From contig CAIXIJ010000005.1 in assembly GCA_903919455.1 (NCBI GenBank), forward strand, positions 62,001 through 126,000: a stretch of 64,000 nucleotides of DNA, in the 5' to 3' direction. The position numbers and the translations under genes were made by a program. Within the stretch, counting starts at the first letter, position 1. Each line of letters begins with the position of its first letter. Under the pieces are notes generated by a model, which saw nothing but the letters and a program-made list of their open reading frames with translations, did not search any database and was not told the origin of the DNA. The stretch comes from an uncultured Acidimicrobiaceae bacterium (lineage in GTDB: Bacteria; Actinomycetota; Acidimicrobiia; Acidimicrobiales; Ilumatobacteraceae). Of this stretch, positions 60,062 through 64,000 are shown piece after piece.

Positions 60062-61800
60062 CCGCTCTCCTCACTCACGCCTTGGAGCCACCCTAGCAAT
60101 GCCTCCGCAGCTCCATCGGCAGATTCGGCATCATCGATGAGTTCCAAGGCCAGGCGAGCGTCGCGCATGGAGCGCAGCGTGTCGGGATCGGTGACCGAGG
60201 TCTGCTTTGCAAGAAGCCGACGAGTGGCCGCGGCGATGAGGTTTCTGGCCTCGATGAGGGGATCGGCCTCCACGTCGGCGACGGCGGCGCGCTCGAGGAA
60301 CTCGCGGGCCTCCGGGTCTGCCAGCTCCAGCGATGGCTCGATGGCGCCGCCTGCCTCCGCAACAGCAAGGAACGCCCGCCGAGCGACGTCCTGCGCGAAC
60401 AGGTCTTCGACCAACCACGGAGCGATGTCGTCCCACCGTTGGAACAGCATCGCGATGGCCACGAATTCTGCGTTCTCGGCGGAGCCGATCTGCCGCGCCG
60501 GAGCGATGCGCACCGGCGCCCGACCATGGGTGCGCAACGACGCTGTGAGGTCGTTGGTTTGCAGACCCACGTGTGCGGCCACTTGCCCGGCGTACAACTT
60601 CTGCACGTTCTGATCGGGGTGTTCCGCAACGATGGCCATGGCCTCTTGAGCCATACGGGCTCGGTCTTCCGGCGATCGCAACGGACGACCATTCAGCACT
60701 CGGTTCAGGCGGAACCCCAAGAACGGCACGGCATGATCCACCGCGTCTTTCAGCGCCTCGGGATCGCTAACGCTGAGGTCGCCCGGGTCCTTCCCCGCAG
60801 GGAACTTCGCCACGCTGACGCGCACCTTGTACTTGTCTTCCCACTCGTAGAAACGCTGGGCGGCACCCTGACCCGCAGCGTCGGCGTCGAAGGCCAGCAC
60901 CACCTGGCTGGCGTAGCGCTTCAGGAGGCGCACGTGGTCTTCGGTGAGCGCGGTGCCGCACGTTGCGACGGCGCGACGGACGCCGGCACGGTGAAACCCG
61001 ATGACGTCGGTGTAGCCCTCGCAGACGATCACCTGGTCCGCGCTGACGATGTCGCCCTTTGCCCAGTGCAGGCCGTACAGCGTCTTCGACTTCGCGTAGA
61101 TGGATGTCTCCGAAGAGTTCTTGTACTTCGCCGGGTCGGGGCTGCCGGGCATGATGCGCCCGCCGAACGCCACGGCCTCGCCGTTTTCGGTGAAGATCGG
61201 AAACATCACGCGACCGCGGAACGAGTCCTGCAGACGGCCGGCCTTGTTCGTGAACGCCAGGCCGGTGTCGCGCACCACATCGGCTGGCAACTTGAGGTCG
61301 CGGCACAGAGCATCCCAGTCGTCGGGTGCCCAACCCAATTGGAAGGTGCGTGCGATGTCGCCGGAGAGGCCGCGGCGACGCAAGTAGTCGCGAGCTTCTC
61401 GAGCATCCGGTGAGGTGAGCAGCCGCTGGTGGTACCACTCCACAGCCTTCTGCATGGCCTCCACGAGTTGCTTGCGGCGCTGCCGATCTTTGCCTTCACC
61501 GCCGGTGGTGTAGCGAAGCTGGACACCCGCCTTGGATGCCAGTTGCTCCACCGCCGTCACAAAGTCGACGTGCTCGATCTCCTGTACGAACTTGAACACA
61601 TCGCCGGCAGCGCCACAGCCGAAGCAGCGGTAGCGCCCCGTTTCGTCACGCACGTTGAACGAACCAGAGCGCTCGGCATGGAACGGGCACAAACCCACCT
61701 GGTTTCGACCAACCCGGCGCAACGCCACGTATTGACCGATGACATCGGAAAGCACCAGCGAGCTGCGCACTCGCTCTAGGTCTTCCTCCTCGATCGCCAT
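60058..61800 (-). CDS. dnaG: DNA primase
   Basis: A 580-residue primase that makes RNA primers at the replication fork. The zinc finger is CPFHxxRSxSFxV followed by [10 protein letters not shown]; the catalytic TOPRIM domain has [15 protein letters not shown] and [18 protein letters not shown]-terminal helicase-binding region is present. ATG 61800 is set by the family's usual N-terminus; an ATG 11 codons upstream is less likely. It is operonic with rpoD. Confidence 0.95.
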   Translation of the reverse strand: MAIEEEDLERVRSSLVLSDVIGQYVALRRVGRNQVGLCPFHAERSGSFNVRDETGRYRCFGCGAAGDVFKFVQEIEHVDFVTAVEQLASKAGVQLRYTTGGEGKDRQRRKQLVEAMQKAVEWYHQRLLTSPDAREARDYLRRRGLSGDIARTFQLGWAPDDWDALCRDLKLPADVVRDTGLAFTNKAGRLQDSFRGRVMFPIFTENGEAVAFGGRIMPGSPDPAKYKNSSETSIYAKSKTLYGLHWAKGDIVSADQVIVCEGYTDVIGFHRAGVRRAVATCGTALTEDHVRLLKRYASQVVLAFDADAAGQGAAQRFYEWEDKYKVRVSVAKFPAGKDPGDLSVSDPEALKDAVDHAVPFLGFRLNRVLNGRPLRSPEDRARMAQEAMAIVAEHPDQNVQKLYAGQVAAHVGLQTNDLTASLRTHGRAPVRIAPARQIGSAENAEFVAIAMLFQRWDDIAPWLVEDLFAQDVARRAFLAVAEAGGAIEPSLELADPEAREFLERAAVADVEADPLIEARNLIAAATRRLLAKQTSVTDPDTLRSMRDARLALELIDDAESADGAAEALLGWLQGVSEESG

Positions 61801-61844
61801 GGCCCGCACTGTACCGGCGGGGTGCGACAGCAATGAACGGCGGC

Positions 61845-62855
61845 TCAGCGCTCCTGAGGCGGCGGCGGCGTCTCGTTGCGGTTGAGGTGCTCATCGATGC
61901 CGGCGGTCGCCCGCAGCGAGAAGCCGATGGAAGCGGCCAGCACGATGGCGATCACCACCAACGACAACCAGGTCGGTATGGCGTACCAACGATGGATGAG
62001 CATCTTCATGCCCACGAAGGCGAGAATGATGGCTAGTCCCTGCTGCAGATAGCTGAAACGGGCATGCATGTCGGCGAGAAGGAAGTACAGCGCTCGCAGA
62101 CCCAAGATGGCGAACGCATTCGACGCGAAGACGATGAACTGCTCGTGGCTCACAGCAAGCACAGCCGGCACGGAGTCGACAGCGAACAGCACGTCGGTGG
62201 CTTCCACCAAGAGGAGCACAGCAAACAGCGGAGTCGCGAATCGTTTGCCGTGCACGCGGGTGAACAACCGTTGCCCATCGGGTTCGTCTGTCAGCGGAAC
62301 CACCTTGTGCACCAGGCGAAGGAACCGTGAGTTCGACGGGTCGACGTGCTCGTTGCCGCCGACCACCAACTTCACAGCGGTGTACACGAGAAATGCCCCG
62401 AACACGTAGAGCACCCAATCGAACTTCTCGATGAGAGCGATACCGGCAAAGATGAAGATTGCGCGCAAAACGAGGGCGCCGAAAATGCCCCAGAACAGCA
62501 CACGGTGCTGGTAGCGCCGAGGAACCACGAAGTAGCTCATGATGAGCGCCCAAACGAAGACATTGTCGACGCTGAGGCTCTTCTCGATGAGATATCCCGA
62601 GTAGTACTCGCTCGCCGCCACACCGCCGAAACCGGCCCACACCACCAGCCCAAATGCCAGACCGATGCTGATCCAGACCGCCGACTCGATGGCGGCTTCT
62701 CTCGTGTGGACCTCGTGCCCCTCGCGATGGACCACGAGCAGATCGATCAGCAGCAACACCGCAATGAGCACGAGCAGACCGATCCACCAGCCTGCTCCCA
62801 CATGGAGATCCACGAACGACTCGGATGCATCCACCGACTGGACGGCTCGCAACAT
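61845..62855 (-). CDS. TerC/Alx-family membrane protein
   Basis: A 336-residue protein with seven to nine helices. The conserved EKSLSVDNVFVWALI and EATDVLFAVDSVPAVLA acidic motifs match TerC/Alx, which exports manganese or supports metal loading of exported proteins. No yybP-type riboswitch is visible in the four-base gap upstream. It follows the AIM24-like gene on the same strand. Confidence 0.9.
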   Translation of the reverse strand: MLRAVQSVDASESFVDLHVGAGWWIGLLVLIAVLLLIDLLVVHREGHEVHTREAAIESAVWISIGLAFGLVVWAGFGGVAASEYYSGYLIEKSLSVDNVFVWALIMSYFVVPRRYQHRVLFWGIFGALVLRAIFIFAGIALIEKFDWVLYVFGAFLVYTAVKLVVGGNEHVDPSNSRFLRLVHKVVPLTDEPDGQRLFTRVHGKRFATPLFAVLLLVEATDVLFAVDSVPAVLAVSHEQFIVFASNAFAILGLRALYFLLADMHARFSYLQQGLAIILAFVGMKMLIHRWYAIPTWLSLVVIAIVLAASIGFSLRATAGIDEHLNRNETPPPPQER

Positions 62856-62858
62856 GGA

Positions 62859-63593
62859 TCAGTCCCGACCGAAGAGCCCGCCGACATTGATGCCAGCCGG
62901 TCCGGTTCCCGAGTTGCTCGTACCCACGAAGCTTTGGATCCAGCTCTGCAGCTCCATCGGATTGCGGGTCTGCGTCCATACCTTGCCGGGGCCGGTGAAC
63001 TCGAACACGAAACCCTCACCGCTCTTCCAGCTCTGCACCAGGCCACCGCCGCTGGCCTTGCGCAAACCCATCTGCACCGTGTCCTCGTAGGCCACCATGT
63101 GACCCGTGTCGACCGTGATGCCTTGACCGGCCTCCAGGTTCCACACTTCGAGCGCGCCATAGCAGCCGAACACCACCGTGCCGCGGCCATCGGCACGAAC
63201 GATGAAGCCACCCTCGCTGCCGAACATGTTCTTGAACCCGCCCCACTTGGTGTCGAGGTTCACGGTGACGTCGTTGGCCAGCCACGAGCCCTTGGAGATG
63301 AACAACGCCCTCCCCTGCGCGATGTCTTGAGTGGAGATGTCGCCGGGCAAGCGCGCCGCCACATCGACGAAACCGCCCGAGGGTGGGGCCGTGTAGGTAC
63401 TGACGAAGAAACTCTCACCGCCGAGCGCGGCGCGCTTCAGCGACTTCATGATGCCGCCCTCGGCCTTGGCCGCCAGGGTGACCCCCGTCGACATGGCCAT
63501 CATCGCGCCACCTTCCACCTTCACTGGCTCGTTCGGACCCAGTGTGAGACGAGCCACGCCGAACGCTGGCCCCTGTCGCGTCTGTACCTGCAC
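62859..63593 (-). CDS. TIGR00266/AIM24-family protein
   Basis: A 244-residue beta-rich soluble protein, member of the AIM24/TIGR00266 family whose mitochondrial relative organises inner-membrane complexes. Segments LGPNEPVKVEGGAMMAM, GGESFFVSTYTAP and SEGGFIVRADGRGTVVFGCYG are family blocks. GTG 63593 is set by AAAGGAG at 63600-63606. Bacterial role unknown. Confidence 0.85.
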   Translation of the reverse strand: MQVQTRQGPAFGVARLTLGPNEPVKVEGGAMMAMSTGVTLAAKAEGGIMKSLKRAALGGESFFVSTYTAPPSGGFVDVAARLPGDISTQDIAQGRALFISKGSWLANDVTVNLDTKWGGFKNMFGSEGGFIVRADGRGTVVFGCYGALEVWNLEAGQGITVDTGHMVAYEDTVQMGLRKASGGGLVQSWKSGEGFVFEFTGPGKVWTQTRNPMELQSWIQSFVGTSNSGTGPAGINVGGLFGRD

Positions 63594-63650
63594 CGCACGC
63601 TCCTTTGAGTTGTGACGAAGTCTGCTGCTGACCCTAGGGCCTGCGGCGAC

Positions 63651-64000
63651 TTACTTGGTGCTGCTGGTGGCGCCGCCGATGACAGCCTGCGCTGCGGCGA
63701 GGCGGGCGATCGGCACGCGGAAGGGGCTGCAGCTCACGTAATCGAGGCCGGCCTCGAAGAACAGCTGAATGCTCTCCGGGTCGCCACCGTGCTCGCCGCA
63801 CACGCCGAGCTTCAGACCCTTCTTCACCGAACGGCCACGAGCGGCGCCCATCTTCACAAGCTCACCCACGCCGCCACGATCGATGGTCTCGAACGGGTTG
63901 CGCTTCAGCAGGCCCTGCTCGAGGTAGGCCGGCATCATCCGGCTCTCCACGTCGTCGCGGCTGAAGCCGAACGTCATCTGCGTGAGGTCGTTCGTGCCGA
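63651..64000 (-). CDS. ppdK: Pyruvate phosphate dikinase, 3' end (partial)
   Basis: The last 116 residues of a PEP-synthase/PPDK family protein, running off the window end. [14 protein letters not shown] is the start of the conserved PEP-utilising C-terminal block, and [15 protein letters not shown] holds the catalytic cysteine region. [22 protein letters not shown] ends the protein as in PpdK (in parts). PPDK interconverts pyruvate and PEP with ATP and phosphate. Nothing can be said of the N-terminal domains. Confidence 0.9.
   Translation of the reverse strand, partial: GTNDLTQMTFGFSRDDVESRMMPAYLEQGLLKRNPFETIDRGGVGELVKMGAARGRSVKKGLKLGVCGEHGGDPESIQLFFEAGLDYVSCSPFRVPIARLAAAQAVIGGATSSTK

Noticed and set aside
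1-64000. CRISPR arrays, insertion sequences, phage genes and attachment sites
   Set aside because: No direct-repeat arrays, transposases, integrases or phage structural genes were recognised; the tRNA genes show no partial copies nearby.

Overview
The window is a gene-dense, high-GC stretch of chromosome, roughly 65 % G+C by eye, from an actinobacterium. Supporting signs are a WhiB protein, a PimB'-type mannosyltransferase, a polyprenol-phosphate mannose synthase, an F420-type luciferase-like oxidoreductase, an MtrAB-LpqB-like module and many ATGA/GTGA start-stop overlaps. Gene content and order fit the Acidimicrobiia better than mycobacteria or streptomycetes, but that placement is an inference. 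I see no prophage, insertion sequence or CRISPR array; almost everything looks like core or near-core genome.

Layout. 1-4.7 kb: polyprenol-P-mannose synthase, an inositol-phosphatase-family gene, and a response regulator/sensor kinase/GerMN lipoprotein operon. 4.7-8.9 kb: phosphofructokinase, glycerol kinase and a CoA-transferase. 8.9-10.9 kb: a sensor kinase with two PAS and two phosphoacceptor-helix segments, divergent from a receiver-only regulator. 10.9-16.1 kb: alanine-type aminotransferase, ACT protein, DUF2071 protein, MFS exporter, pyrophosphatase, exported serine protease. 16.1-20.3 kb: a leftward operon with a small CxxC protein, queG, pimB', a membrane protein, an SRPBCC protein and a ROK glucokinase. 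20.4-25.6 kb: NYN-domain protein, a DEDDh/GIY-YIG nuclease behind two SOS-like boxes, thrB, trpD and whiB. 25.7-28.7 kb: an oxidative-stress cluster (Fur-family regulator, rubrerythrin, Fe-S CCG protein, DUF3501) with a clear operator and a 40-nt perfect palindrome.

28.7-33.7 kb: a rightward operon of glpD, an AGPS-like flavoprotein, a membrane protein and a second FGGY kinase that has lost glycerol-binding residues. 33.7-35.4 kb: two exported ferritin-like proteins, then rnpB. 35.8-40.6 kb: methyltransferase, histidine phosphatase, YdjM-like protein, zinc-ribbon protein and a bifunctional penicillin-binding protein. 40.6-48.7 kb: F420-type oxidoreductase, Gfo/Idh/MocA oxidoreductase, cold-shock protein, second CoA-transferase, P450, NTF2-like protein, desaturase and two GST-like proteins. 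48.8-49.5 kb: a YoeB/YefM toxin-antitoxin pair with a palindromic operator, and tRNA-Val. 49.5-55.4 kb: second inositol-phosphatase-like protein, three proteins of unknown function, msrB, an SDR and a class-III aminotransferase. 55.5-58.6 kb: tRNA-Met and a three-gene B12-radical-SAM/methyltransferase/methyltransferase operon. 58.6-64 kb: a strong terminator, tRNA-Asn, rpoD-dnaG, TerC, an AIM24-like protein and the 3' end of ppdK.

The most interesting items are the radical-SAM/two-methyltransferase operon with an apparent CTG start, the glpD/AGPS-like/FGGY operon, the SOS-type boxes before the fused nuclease, the duplicated-module sensor kinase, and the long palindrome in the rubrerythrin operon. 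The only stretch over 300 bases without a protein gene is 35360-35794, which holds rnpB.
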